From positions 1 through 64,000 of the forward strand of contig JAFATA010000046.1 of assembly GCA_019244165.1 (NCBI GenBank): a stretch of 64,000 nt of DNA, given 5' to 3'. Each line of letters opens with the position of its first letter. Position 1 is the stretch's first letter. Below the pieces are notes generated by a model. It was not told the origin of the DNA, searched no databases, and saw only the letters and a list, made by a program, of their open reading frames with translations. The stretch comes from Pseudonocardiales bacterium. GTDB lineage: Bacteria > Actinomycetota > Actinomycetes > Mycobacteriales > Pseudonocardiaceae. Below are positions 8,207-16,608 of the stretch, in pieces. The position numbers and the translations under genes are program-made.

Positions 8207-9564
8207 TGCTGCACCGCAGCGCCGAACAGATCGGCAGGACCGAGCTGGGGCCGCGCCCGCTACCACCGCTGGGGCTGCCGCGTCCCCCCAGCCCACCGCC
8301 CGTTGCGGACACCATGGTGGACAGCGGGCTACGGGTGATCGCGGTGCGGCGGCCCGCGGTGCCGATGGTGGAGTTACGCCTGGAAATCCCCTTCGGCGGT
8401 TCGCAGCCGACCCATCCGGCCCGCGCCGAGCTGCTCGCGATGACACTGCTGCGTGGCACGCCGCGACGGGACCGCTTCGCCATCGATAAGGTGCTCGCTG
8501 GCGTCGGCGCCGATCTTTCGGCCAGGGTGGATCCCGAGTACCTGTCCGTGTCGGGTTCGACACTGGCCAGCGGGCTAGATGTGGTGCTCGATGTGCTCGG
8601 TGACGTGCTCACCTCCGCGTCGTACACCACCGCCGAAGTGGCCCGGGAACGGGACCGCCTGCTGGAGCGGCTCACGGTGACCCGCTCTCAGCCCCGAGTG
8701 ATCGCCCGGGAGGCGTTGCAGCGGCGCCGCTACGGAGATCACCCGTTCGCTCGGGAATGGCCGGAAGCTGACGACGTTGCCGTCGTGACGCCAGCGGCGT
8801 TGCGTGCCTTGCATCGCCGCTCGGTGGTGCCTGGCGGTGCTGTCCTGGTGCTGGTGGGCGACATCGTGCCGGCTCGTGCGGTGGAAGCGGTGGCGTCGGC
8901 CCTGTCGGGTTGGCAGTCCGACCACCCAGCCGTCGGGCTGGCTGCGTTGCCCGAGCTGACCGGCGCTGACCTGCAGCTGGTGCACCGCGATAGTGTGCAG
9001 TCGCAGCTGCGGCTGTCCGCTCAGGCGGTGCCGCGCAACCATGAGCGCTATTCGGCGTTGCAGGTGGCGAACCTGATCTTCGGTGGGTACTTCTCGTCCC
9101 GCTGGGTAGAAAACATCCGGGAGGACAAGGGCTACACCTACAGCGCGCACTGCTACTTCGAGTTCACCCGGCACGGGGCCACGCTGATCGCCGACGCGGA
9201 CACCGCCAGCGAGGTCACCGCAGCCGCCCTGCTGGAGACCCGCTACGAGTTGGGCCGGATAGCCATCATGCCTCCCGAGGACTCCGAAGTCGACAGCGCG
9301 CGGCACTACGCGATCGGGTCCCTGACCATCGCCACCTCATCGCAGCGGGGGCTGGCGAGCTACCTCGCCACGTTGGCCACCCTCGGCCTGGACCTCGACT
9401 GGCTGCTCACCCACCCCGCCCGGCTCCAAGCGGTCACCACCGGGGAGGTCGCCGAGGCTGCCGCCGAGTTCTTCGCCCCGAGCCGGTTCACCGGCGTGGT
9501 GGTGGGCGATGCCAAGCGGCTGGCCGACCCGCTCGCTGCCCTGGGCGGTGTAGAACTGCCCTGA
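8203..9564 (+). CDS. M16 family peptidase-like, non-catalytic partner subunit
   Basis: Encodes 453 residues, with ATG overlapping the previous stop (ATGA). It has the M16 fold signatures (GLRVIAVRRPAVPMVELRL, the lobe-2 motif ENIREDKGYTYSAH) but no HxxEH motif at the equivalent site (FGGSQPTHPARAELLAM), so it should be the inactive, substrate-gripping half of the heterodimer. Its 3' end has been partly copied and rearranged about 1 kb downstream (10521-10613), which shows past recombination here. Confidence 0.92.
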   Translation: MMLHRSAEQIGRTELGPRPLPPLGLPRPPSPPPVADTMVDSGLRVIAVRRPAVPMVELRLEIPFGGSQPTHPARAELLAMTLLRGTPRRDRFAIDKVLAGVGADLSARVDPEYLSVSGSTLASGLDVVLDVLGDVLTSASYTTAEVARERDRLLERLTVTRSQPRVIAREALQRRRYGDHPFAREWPEADDVAVVTPAALRALHRRSVVPGGAVLVLVGDIVPARAVEAVASALSGWQSDHPAVGLAALPELTGADLQLVHRDSVQSQLRLSAQAVPRNHERYSALQVANLIFGGYFSSRWVENIREDKGYTYSAHCYFEFTRHGATLIADADTASEVTAAALLETRYELGRIAIMPPEDSEVDSARHYAIGSLTIATSSQRGLASYLATLATLGLDLDWLLTHPARLQAVTTGEVAEAAAEFFAPSRFTGVVVGDAKRLADPLAALGGVELP

Positions 9565-9573
9565 CCTCGGGGA

Positions 9574-9999
9574 TTAGGCCTCAGGGATGGTTGCCCGCCA
9601 GCGCCCGCGTTTCAGGTGGCAGGACCCCTCTGGGGTGATCGTGACGGTGGCTCCGTAGACGGGTAGTGAGCCCTCCCGCAGCCAGCGATAGCGGATGTCA
9701 TCGACGATGTCCCACAACCGGCGCGGGCCGCTCTGATGGACGGTCGGCGCGTCACCGTCCATGCCGGTGGCTCTGGACCAGGATCCATCCGGGTGCAGCA
9801 TCCAGGCCGTACACTGCCCGTCGTCGCCCTGGTGGTAGTGGTGCTCGATGCCGGGCGCGATGATCCCCAGCATGGACCAGATTTCCCACGCTTGCACAAT
9901 GTTCACCACGGGGTAGCGGCCGACGCTGACCTGCTCACCCTCGGCCTGCCGGATGACCGCGAACTCCTCGCGCAATCCACGGGGGTAGTCCAGGCCGCC
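9574..9999 (-). pseudogene. C-terminal fragment of a PIMT-type (RiPP-associated) methyltransferase
   Basis: An open frame encodes about 142 residues. The segment SGPRRLWDIVDDIRYRWL...GATVTITPEG resembles the accessory C-terminal domain seen in actinobacterial protein-isoaspartate-methyltransferase-like enzymes of lanthipeptide and related clusters, where GGPRRLWDEVEAAYRWW...GLTVTP is typical. The SAM-binding domain is absent. Its reading frame joins, out of phase, the radical SAM fragment on the same strand near 9990-10002, so this looks like the product of a deletion between two genes. The family call is from memory of the motif, not a search. Confidence 0.5.
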
Positions 10000-10403
10000 C
10001 ACTTGCCGGTGATGTCTGCGTGCCGGTCAGGGTCGGCCGAATACCACGAAGTGCCTAGCGACACCCCTGGGAGGGAGAACAACCCCCACAACTCCGGCGT
10101 GACATGCACGAGATTGGTGTACACGTCGACCTTGAGTCCCTTACCGAGCGCGTAGCGGACGAGCCTGGGCAGCTCAGGATGAAGGGTCGGCTCTCCGCCG
10201 ATGAACTGAACGGTGTCCACCGAAAGCGCCTGCGCATCATCGATGACACGTTCCCAGTCATTCGCAGTCATGGTGCCGTGATCTCCTTCGGGACTACTGT
10301 CGGCGTAGCAATGTCTGCACTTCAGCTGACAGAAGCCGGTGATCTCCAATTCTAGGAACGAGGTCCAGACGGCCTGTGGCGATGGATCAATTTTCGGTTG
10401 CAT
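9903..10403 (-). pseudogene. truncated radical SAM enzyme (N-terminal part)
   Basis: From the ATG at 10403 the product has the radical SAM cluster motif CQLKCRHCY (CxxxCxxC) near residue 26, then the GGEP motif (FIGGEPTLHPELPRLV) and SAM-domain strands to about DRHADITGK. After that the frame changes to an arginine/serine-rich tail ending at 9903, while the other frame carries the PIMT-like fragment. The remaining two thirds of the barrel and any SPASM domain are missing. The style matches peptide-modifying radical SAM proteins. Probably inactive. Confidence 0.65.
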
Positions 10404-10520
10404 GAACCAGTGTCTTGTCTCGGTCAACACGGTGGACCTCCCGCCCAGCGCTGTGGCCAACACGCACTGCTTCAATCAACCGTTTCCGACGCGCAGCCGC
10501 AAGCTGCCAACCTGTCCCGC

Positions 10521-10613
10521 AGCCGAGTTCTTCGCCCCCAGGAGGTCCACCGGCGTGGTAGTACTGGTTGCTCACCCACCCCGTCCGGTTCCAAGTGGTC
10601 ACCACCGGGCAGG
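10521..10613 (+). repeat. rearranged degenerate copies of the M16 gene 3' end
   Basis: Bases 10521-10561 match 9462-9502 of the second M16 gene, including GCCGAGTTCTTCGCCCC and CACCGGCGTGGT. Bases 10564-10613 match 9400-9449 (CTCACCCACCCCG and GGTCACCACCGGG). The two blocks are adjacent but in swapped order, with scattered substitutions, and they do not form an open frame. This is an old, shuffled partial duplication flanking the radical SAM/PIMT remnant. Confidence 0.75.
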
Positions 10614-10825
10614 TACTCGCGCGGGCGGCTTTGGCGATCTTCCGCTCGATTTCGCCGTCGAGAGCCGCCACGGGGGAGATCAGCGTCACCCGAACCCGCG
10701 AGGGTCCGGGGCCAATGTGGCCAATGTAGTAGCCGGAAGTTCATGCGCCGTTCGTCTTGTGGCGACCTACATGGCACTCGAACGGGTGACGGTCGGTGCT
10801 TCCGGTGCGAAGGAGGTTGGTTCTC

Positions 10826-12247
10826 TTGTCCTCGATCTATGACGTGGTCAACCCTGACCGCTCCGTGCAGATCAACCGCGACTTGCTCGCCACGCTGGAT
10901 GAGGCCAAGACATCCAGTGAGCACTGGAAGATCCTCCTGACCTCCGGCATGGGGTTTTTCACCGACGCCTACGACCTGTTCATCATCGGCGTGGTGATGT
11001 CGCTGATCGTGCAGGAGTGGCACATCGCGAGCTGGCAGAAGTCGCTGGTGTCCTCGCTGGCGCTGCTGACTTCGGCCATCGGGGCGGTGGTGTTCGGCAA
11101 AGTCGCCGACCAGCTCGGCCGGAAAAAGATCTACGGCTGGGAAGTGCTCGTCCTGGCCATCGGCGCGGTGGCCTCCGCGTTGTCCCCCAACATCTGGTGG
11201 CTGCTGGGCTTTCGAGCGGTTCTCGGGTTCGGCATTGGCGGGGACTACCCGGTCAGTGCCACCATCATGAGCGAATACGCCAATCGCGCACATCGGGGCC
11301 GGATGGTCTCGCTGGTGTTCGCCATGCAAGGCGCCGGCCTGGTGATCGGCCCGGCGGTCGCGATCGGGCTGCTGGCCACCGGCATGTCACACGACCTCGC
11401 CTGGCGGCTGATGCTGGGGCTGGGGGCAATCCCGGCGATGAGCGTGTTCTACCTGCGCCGCAAGATCAAAGAGACTCCACGGTTCCAGCTCGCGCAGATC
11501 GAAAAGGCCGAGTACGAACGGGAAGCCATCGCACACGGCCGCCCTATCGGGCTGCGAGGCGTACTGGCCGACCGGCGACTGCTGCGCTGGCTGATCGGAG
11601 CCTCATTGACCTGGTTCTTGTTCGATATCGCCTACTACGGCAACACTATCGCGAGCCCCATCATCGTGGGTCTGGTCGCTCCGCACGCGGGTTTGATCGC
11701 CACCACCACCTACACGTTGGCGATCTTCGCCGTCGCGGCCTTGCCGGCCTACCTCATCGCCGCGGCCACGATCGACTGGATCGGACGCAAAAGGCTGCAG
11801 ATACTGGGCTTCGTCGTCATGGCAGCAGCATTCGCCGGACTGTGGCTCATTCCTGGTGCCACCAGCGTCGTATGGCTGTTTCTCGTCCTGTTCGGAGCCA
11901 CGTACTTCTTCGCCGAGTTCGGACCCAACACCACCACTTTCGTCTACCCAGCGGAGATCTTCCCCGTGCGCGTCCGCACGACCAGCCACGGGATCGCCGC
12001 CGCGGCCGGCAAGATCGGCGCTTTCGTCGGCACGTACGCCCTGACCACCCTGCTCCCGGTGATCGGGCTAGGCCGCACCAGCGCCATCGTCGCCCTGGTC
12101 TGTCTGCTCGGGGCGCTAGCAACCCTGGCCCTGCTACCCGAACCCAAAGGCCAAAGCCTGGAAACGCTCACCGAGGCACCCCTTCCCCGCAGCGCGATCG
12201 CGCTGGGCATCGCCGAAAGCCGAGGCACCCGCCCACCCTCAGCATGA
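10826..12247 (+). CDS. MFS transporter, phosphate/sugar-porter type
   Basis: Encodes 473 residues from a TTG placed nine bases after AGGAGG (10811-10816); longer in-frame starts lack a ribosome site. About twelve hydrophobic helices are visible. The MFS signature appears as GKVADQLGRKKIYG between helices 2 and 3, with DAYDLFIIG in helix 1 and GFGIGGDYPVSATIMSEY in helix 4. The last two are typical of the PHS family (inorganic phosphate:H+ symporters) within the sugar-porter branch. Substrate not proven. Confidence 0.85.
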   Translation: MSSIYDVVNPDRSVQINRDLLATLDEAKTSSEHWKILLTSGMGFFTDAYDLFIIGVVMSLIVQEWHIASWQKSLVSSLALLTSAIGAVVFGKVADQLGRKKIYGWEVLVLAIGAVASALSPNIWWLLGFRAVLGFGIGGDYPVSATIMSEYANRAHRGRMVSLVFAMQGAGLVIGPAVAIGLLATGMSHDLAWRLMLGLGAIPAMSVFYLRRKIKETPRFQLAQIEKAEYEREAIAHGRPIGLRGVLADRRLLRWLIGASLTWFLFDIAYYGNTIASPIIVGLVAPHAGLIATTTYTLAIFAVAALPAYLIAAATIDWIGRKRLQILGFVVMAAAFAGLWLIPGATSVVWLFLVLFGATYFFAEFGPNTTTFVYPAEIFPVRVRTTSHGIAAAAGKIGAFVGTYALTTLLPVIGLGRTSAIVALVCLLGALATLALLPEPKGQSLETLTEAPLPRSAIALGIAESRGTRPPSA

Positions 12248-12326
12248 GCTAACCCGCTGTCCCGCCAGATCGAGATCTTCCGGGGGATGAGTGGCCGGCC
12301 CCCGCACCGGTGTGAGTACACGGGCC

Positions 12327-12584
12327 TCAGATGAAGTACAGACCGATCGCCCATCCCACACTGGTCATGATGATCACCGAGATGGTCCAGAGATAGACCT
12401 GCCGGGCGGTAACCCATATACCGGGTGCGGGTGCGGGTGCGGCCCGAGGGGAGCCGTGCAGGTCGGTGGCGTGGCGCCGCATGTGCTCAGTCAGTTCTCG
12501 TTCCCAGAGCTTCCGGTCGATGATCTTCACTGGCACACCGCCCTCGCCGCGAACCGTCAGGGACCAAGCACGCTGCGGCATCAT
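12327..12584 (-). CDS. small single-helix membrane protein, hypothetical
   Basis: Encodes up to 85 residues; a GTG at 12536 would give 69. A charged N-terminal part (DRKLWERELTEHMRRH) is followed by a Pro/Ala-rich linker and one C-terminal membrane helix (VYLWTISVIIMTSVGWAIGL). It is divergent from the helicase gene, nine bases away. Composition fits a genuine small membrane protein, but no family is recognised and the ribosome site is weak. Confidence 0.5.
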   Translation of the reverse strand: MMPQRAWSLTVRGEGGVPVKIIDRKLWERELTEHMRRHATDLHGSPRAAPAPAPGIWVTARQVYLWTISVIIMTSVGWAIGLYFI

Positions 12585-12592
12585 AACCCGTT

Positions 12593-14335
12593 ATGGCCCT
12601 GGATCCCCTCGATGGTCTTGACCAAGAACAGCGTGCCGCGGTGTGCGCGCCACGGGGGCCGGTCTGCGTGCTGGCGGGCGCGGGCACCGGCAAGACTCGC
12701 ACCATCACCCGGCGGATCGCCCAGCTGGTCCGTACCGGCCATGTCGCCCCGGGCCAGGTTCTGGCGGTGACGTTCACCACTCGCGCTGCGGGCGAGATGC
12801 GTACCCGGTTGCGTGAGTTGGGGGTGGAGAGGGTTCAGGCCCGAACCTTTCATGCCGCGGCGCTGCGCCAGCTGCGCTACTTCTGGCCCCGGGTGGTGGG
12901 CGGCGAACCGTGGCCGCTGCTGGAGCATAAGCTGCGGCTGCTCGCTCAGGTCGCGCAGCAAGTCGGCACCAGCACTGGCACCGGCGCCGACGACCTTCGC
13001 GACGTCGCTGGTGAGATCGAGTGGGCCAAGGCCAGCCTGGTGAGCGCTGCGGACTATCCCACCGCGGTGGCCGCCGCTCGCCGGGGCACCCCGATGCCGG
13101 CGGCGCAGATCGCGGCGATCTACGCCGGATACGAGGAACTCAAGAACCGGCACCGGGTCCTCGACTTCGAGGATCTGCTGCTGCACACTGCCGCAGCGCT
13201 GGAAGAGCGTTCAGCGGTGGCGCAGGAGTTCCGGGACCGCTACCGCTGTTTCGTCGTGGACGAGTACCAGGACGTCACGCCGCTGCAGCAGCGTGTGCTG
13301 GACGCCTGGCTGGGTGCTCGTGACGACCTCACCGTCGTCGGCGACACGAACCAGACCATCTACTCCTTCGCCGGTGCGGCTTCCGGCTTTCTCTTGGAAT
13401 TCACTAGGCGGTTCCCCGACGCGGTGACGGTGCGGCTGCACCGCGACTACCGCTCCACGCCCCAGGTCGTGTCGCTGGCGAACCGGGTGATCTCCGCTGC
13501 TCGCGTGCGGCCGGCGGGGGCCCGGCTGCGCCTGGAGGGCCAGCGCGGCGCCGGTCCAGAGCCGTCGTTCACCGAGCATGATGACGAGGCCACCGAGGCG
13601 GCCGCCGTGGCAGCGGAGATCGACGAGCTGCTGCGGGCCGGAACGCCGGCCGCCGAGATAGCCGTGCTTTACCGGGTGAACGCCCAGTCTGGGATCTACG
13701 AGCAGGCCTTGGATGCCCGCGGGATCTTGTTCCTGCTCCGCGGCGGCGAGCGGTTCTTCCACCGTCCGGAGGTCCGGGCCGCCCTTCGCGCGCTGCGGGC
13801 GGCGGTCACGGGATATTCGCCCCACCCACCCGTAGCGGAGTCGACAGTCGAGTTGGGCACGGTTGAGTTGGGTACTGTCGTGCGCGCGGTCCTGGCCCGG
13901 CAGGGCCTCACCGCACAACCCCCCACGGGCGCTGCCGCACGGTCCCGCTGGGAATCGCTGCGTGCGCTGGCCGAACTGGCCGATGACCTCGCCGCGAGCA
14001 CTCCGGACGCTGATCTGGGCCGGCTCGTCGCCGAGCTCGACGCCCGGGCCGAGGCCGCGTACCCACCCGCGGTGCAGGGCGTGACGTTGGCCTGTCTGCA
14101 CTCGGCGAAGGGCCTGGAGTGGGATGCGGTTTTCCTGGTCGGGCTCGTCGAGGGAACGTTGCCCATTCAGTACGCTGAGGGCAGTCAGGCTGCGATGGAA
14201 GAAGAGCGTCGGCTGTTGTACGTCGGGGTGACCCGAGCCCGCCGCCGGCTGGCGCTGTCCTGGGCGCTGTCACGGGGTGCGGGCGGGAGGCGTTCCCGAC
14301 GTCGCAGCCGTTTCCTCGATGGCTTGGTGCCCTAG
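12593..14335 (+). CDS. uvrD2: UvrD2-like superfamily 1 DNA helicase
   Basis: Encodes 580 residues. Walker A is AGAGTGKT near residue 29, motif II is DEYQD, motif III-IV regions follow ([22 protein letters not shown]), then motif [18 protein letters not shown] and motif [15 protein letters not shown]. It should be an ATP-dependent 3'-5' helicase in DNA repair. The neighbourhood (whiB7, ABC1 kinase, DUF2342, PDZ/Lon, UPF0182) matches mycobacterial uvrD2. It stops shortly after motif VI, so the HRDC domain and cysteine cluster described for mycobacterial UvrD2 (about 700 residues) are absent. Confidence 0.88.
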   Translation: MALDPLDGLDQEQRAAVCAPRGPVCVLAGAGTGKTRTITRRIAQLVRTGHVAPGQVLAVTFTTRAAGEMRTRLRELGVERVQARTFHAAALRQLRYFWPRVVGGEPWPLLEHKLRLLAQVAQQVGTSTGTGADDLRDVAGEIEWAKASLVSAADYPTAVAAARRGTPMPAAQIAAIYAGYEELKNRHRVLDFEDLLLHTAAALEERSAVAQEFRDRYRCFVVDEYQDVTPLQQRVLDAWLGARDDLTVVGDTNQTIYSFAGAASGFLLEFTRRFPDAVTVRLHRDYRSTPQVVSLANRVISAARVRPAGARLRLEGQRGAGPEPSFTEHDDEATEAAAVAAEIDELLRAGTPAAEIAVLYRVNAQSGIYEQALDARGILFLLRGGERFFHRPEVRAALRALRAAVTGYSPHPPVAESTVELGTVELGTVVRAVLARQGLTAQPPTGAAARSRWESLRALAELADDLAASTPDADLGRLVAELDARAEAAYPPAVQGVTLACLHSAKGLEWDAVFLVGLVEGTLPIQYAEGSQAAMEEERRLLYVGVTRARRRLALSWALSRGAGGRRSRRRSRFLDGLVP

Positions 14336-14516
14336 AAGTGCCCTAGAAGAGGCGCAGCATCACCCGATGGTGCGGCGCTAGGACGTAATCGGTTGCCGGT
14401 GTATCAGCAGTGCTCCCACGTAGCTCTTACCTCACAAGAAGTGGTCGTCGCATGCGGTCGAGGAGAGCAGATCGCCCAGCCACTGAGCGTGGGCCGAGTG
14501 GGAAGGAGGTGCTCCG

Positions 14517-14669
14517 ATGGAGATGTGCATGGTTACCGGCGCCTCTAGCCTCCCGCGGTGCCGGCCCGTCACTGTGCCCGGGCAGCCCTTCTACCGCGCC
14601 CTGATCAATCCGGCTGGCAGTGATCTGCCGATGACCGACCGCAGGCGTATGTCCGCATCTGAGCCGTGA
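14517..14669 (+). CDS. putative leader peptide (uORF) of whiB7
   Basis: A 50-codon open frame starts at ATG 14517, six bases after the strong ribosome site GGAAGGAGG (14501-14509), and ends at TGA 14669, some 145 bases before the whiB7 start. It is immediately followed by a strong hairpin. In mycobacteria whiB7 is controlled by a translated uORF and a terminator/antiterminator that respond to stalled ribosomes; the arrangement here fits. The sequence was assembled by reading codons directly; the peptide itself is unlikely to have a function. Confidence 0.6.
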   Translation: MEMCMVTGASSLPRCRPVTVPGQPFYRALINPAGSDLPMTDRRRMSASEP

Positions 14670-14678
14670 TCGTCGAGT

Positions 14679-14744
14679 CAGCAACATCCGGCTCATCAAG
14701 GCCGCGGGCCCCGCAGCGGGATCCGCGGCCTTGATGTGTTGCTG
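14679..14744 (+). terminator. whiB7 leader attenuator hairpin
   Basis: A perfect 14-bp stem is formed by CATCAAGGCCGCGG (14694-14707) and CCGCGGCCTTGATG (14723-14736). It is extended outward by CAGCAACATC (14679-14688) facing GATGTGTTGCTG (14733-14744) with small bulges, which may give two mutually exclusive folds. A T-run is lacking. Position between the uORF and whiB7 suggests conditional termination. Confidence 0.65.
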
Positions 14745-14814
14745 GGTCCTCATCCCGCGGCAGGTCGGTGCCGGCGAGCGGCACCGGCAAGCAGCACCGA
14801 GGAGGAAGAGACAA

Positions 14815-15186
14815 GTGTTCACCGCGACCGTTCCGCCCGGCGGCGGGGCGTTGACCGACCTAGAGGAGCCCGACCTCGTGGGGCCCAACTCAGTGGGAGC
14901 AGAGCCAGTCACCCTGCCGTGCCGCTCCCACGACCCGGACCTCTGGTTTGCCGAGTTGCCCGCTGCGCTGGAGCGGGCTAAGCAACTTTGCTCAGGGTGC
15001 CCGATCAAGGCTGCCTGTCTGGAGGGCGCGCTGAAGCGGCAGGAGCCCTGGGGGGTATGGGGTGGCGAGATCTTCGAGCATGGCGTTGTCATCCTGCGTA
15101 AGCGTTCCCGTGGCCGGCCCAGCAAGGCCGCCCGCGAGCGGGATCGCGCTGAGCGTGAGCGCGCTGAACGGGAAACCGCCGCGTGA
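14815..15186 (+). CDS. whiB7: WhiB7-type iron-sulfur transcriptional regulator
   Basis: Encodes 123 residues from GTG 14815, preceded by GAGGAGGA; in-frame codons back to 14731 belong to the leader. Four cysteines (LPCRS, then CSGC and AACL) bind a 4Fe-4S cluster, followed by the WhiB turn EPWGVWGGE, and the C-terminus has the AT-hook RGRPSK diagnostic of WhiB7, ending in a charged helix. WhiB7 partners with the primary sigma factor to activate intrinsic antibiotic-resistance genes. Autoregulation and leader attenuation are likely. The neighbouring ABC1 and uvrD2 genes repeat the mycobacterial arrangement. Confidence 0.93.
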   Translation: MFTATVPPGGGALTDLEEPDLVGPNSVGAEPVTLPCRSHDPDLWFAELPAALERAKQLCSGCPIKAACLEGALKRQEPWGVWGGEIFEHGVVILRKRSRGRPSKAARERDRAERERAERETAA

Positions 15187-15211
15187 GGGCGACCGCCTGT
15201 CCACGAGGTGT

Positions 15212-16522
15212 TCAGGGGGCGAAACCCGGTTGCCAGCGCTGGGTGATCCCGCGCAGCGGGACGGTGGCGTCGAGCTGACAGAGCACGCCGAACGTCCCGG
15301 TGCTCACCCGGTGGATCAGCAAGTAGCTCGGCGGCAGGTTCAGCGCTCGCCCGGTCCGGAAGTCCGGGCCGGAGAAGTCACCGATGCGCTCGGCTTGAGC
15401 CTGCATCCAGGACCGGGTGAAGTGGAAGGTCTCGGTGCGTAACGGATCAGCGAAGGGGCTGAGGTAGGCCAGCACGTCCTCGGCTTGTAGCTGCATGCCG
15501 GGTCGGACGAAGCCCCCGGAGCGCAGCAGTTCCAGCAGCTCCTCCGAGCGCTCCTCAACAGCCAGCCGGATTGCTACCCCCAGGGTGCGGGGGGCACCGC
15601 CGGGCAACTTCGCTGCGGCGCCGAAGTCGAGCACGCCCAGCCGTCCGTCCTTCAGGCGCAAGAAGTTCCCTGGGTGTGGGTCCGCGTGGAGCAGCCCGGT
15701 GAGGGTGGGGGAGGAGGAGTGAAAGAGGGCCAGCTTGGTACCGATGTCGTCTCGCTCGCACTGCGAGCCACCCCGGATGATCTGAGCCATTGGGGTCCCA
15801 GCGACCCACTGCGACACCATCACTTTCGGCGCGCTGGCGACGATCGCCGGGACGGCGATCTCGGGGTGGCCACGGAACGCAGCGGCGAACACGCGCTGGT
15901 GATCGGCCTCGTTGCGGTAGTCGAGTTCCTCCACCATCCGGTCCCGCAACTCGGTGAGCAGCGGTTTGACCTCCATGCCAGGCACGATCGCCTGGAACAG
16001 GGGACTAAACCTCAGCAGCTGCCGCAGGTCAGAGCGCAATGCCTCATCGGCGCCGGGATACTGCACCTTGACGGCGACCTCACGGCCGTCATGCCACACC
16101 GCCCGATGCACCTGCCCGATGCTGGCGGCGGCGGCAGGCTCATCGGAGAAGTCGCAGAAGCGGCGACGCCATCCCGAGCCGAGCTGCTCATCGAGCACCC
16201 GCCGCACCGACTGCGGGGACATCGGCGGTGCCCCAGATTGCAGCTTGGTCAGGGCCTCCCGGTACGGTGCGGCCAGTTGATCGGGGATTGCTGCCTCGAA
16301 CACGCTCAATGCTTGGCCGAACTTCATCGCACCGCCCTTGAGCTCGCCGAGCACCGCGAAGAGTTGCTCGGCGGTGCGCGCGCTGAGTTCGGCGTTGACC
16401 TCGTGCGCAGTGTGCCCGGCCAGCCGCTTGCCCCAGCCCGCAGCGACCCGCCCGGCCACCCCGAGAGGGAGGCTCGCGAGCCGGGCGGTCCGCCGCGTGG
16501 CTCGGCGTGGGATGTCGGTCAC
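15212..16522 (-). CDS. ABC1/UbiB family atypical kinase
   Basis: Encodes 436 residues. It carries the family's invariant KxGQ-type N-terminal motif (LKGGAMKFGQALSVFEAAIP), the Ala-rich nucleotide loop (AAAASIGQVHRA), the VAVKVQYPGA lysine strand, a catalytic loop LLHADPHPGNFLRL and a metal-binding LDFGAAAKL. UbiB/ABC1 proteins are ATP-binding proteins that help handle small hydrophobic molecules such as quinones; the actinobacterial homologue next to whiB7 has no settled substrate. Soluble, with no C-terminal membrane helices evident. Confidence 0.9.
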   Translation of the reverse strand: MTDIPRRATRRTARLASLPLGVAGRVAAGWGKRLAGHTAHEVNAELSARTAEQLFAVLGELKGGAMKFGQALSVFEAAIPDQLAAPYREALTKLQSGAPPMSPQSVRRVLDEQLGSGWRRRFCDFSDEPAAAASIGQVHRAVWHDGREVAVKVQYPGADEALRSDLRQLLRFSPLFQAIVPGMEVKPLLTELRDRMVEELDYRNEADHQRVFAAAFRGHPEIAVPAIVASAPKVMVSQWVAGTPMAQIIRGGSQCERDDIGTKLALFHSSSPTLTGLLHADPHPGNFLRLKDGRLGVLDFGAAAKLPGGAPRTLGVAIRLAVEERSEELLELLRSGGFVRPGMQLQAEDVLAYLSPFADPLRTETFHFTRSWMQAQAERIGDFSGPDFRTGRALNLPPSYLLIHRVSTGTFGVLCQLDATVPLRGITQRWQPGFAP

Positions 16523-16608
16523 GGTACGATTGTCTCCCGGTTGCGCTCATGCGCAGTAGTGGGCTTGCAGTCTCGTCCGGCGCCCGAAGCTCGTCCGGCG
16601 CCCCAAGA

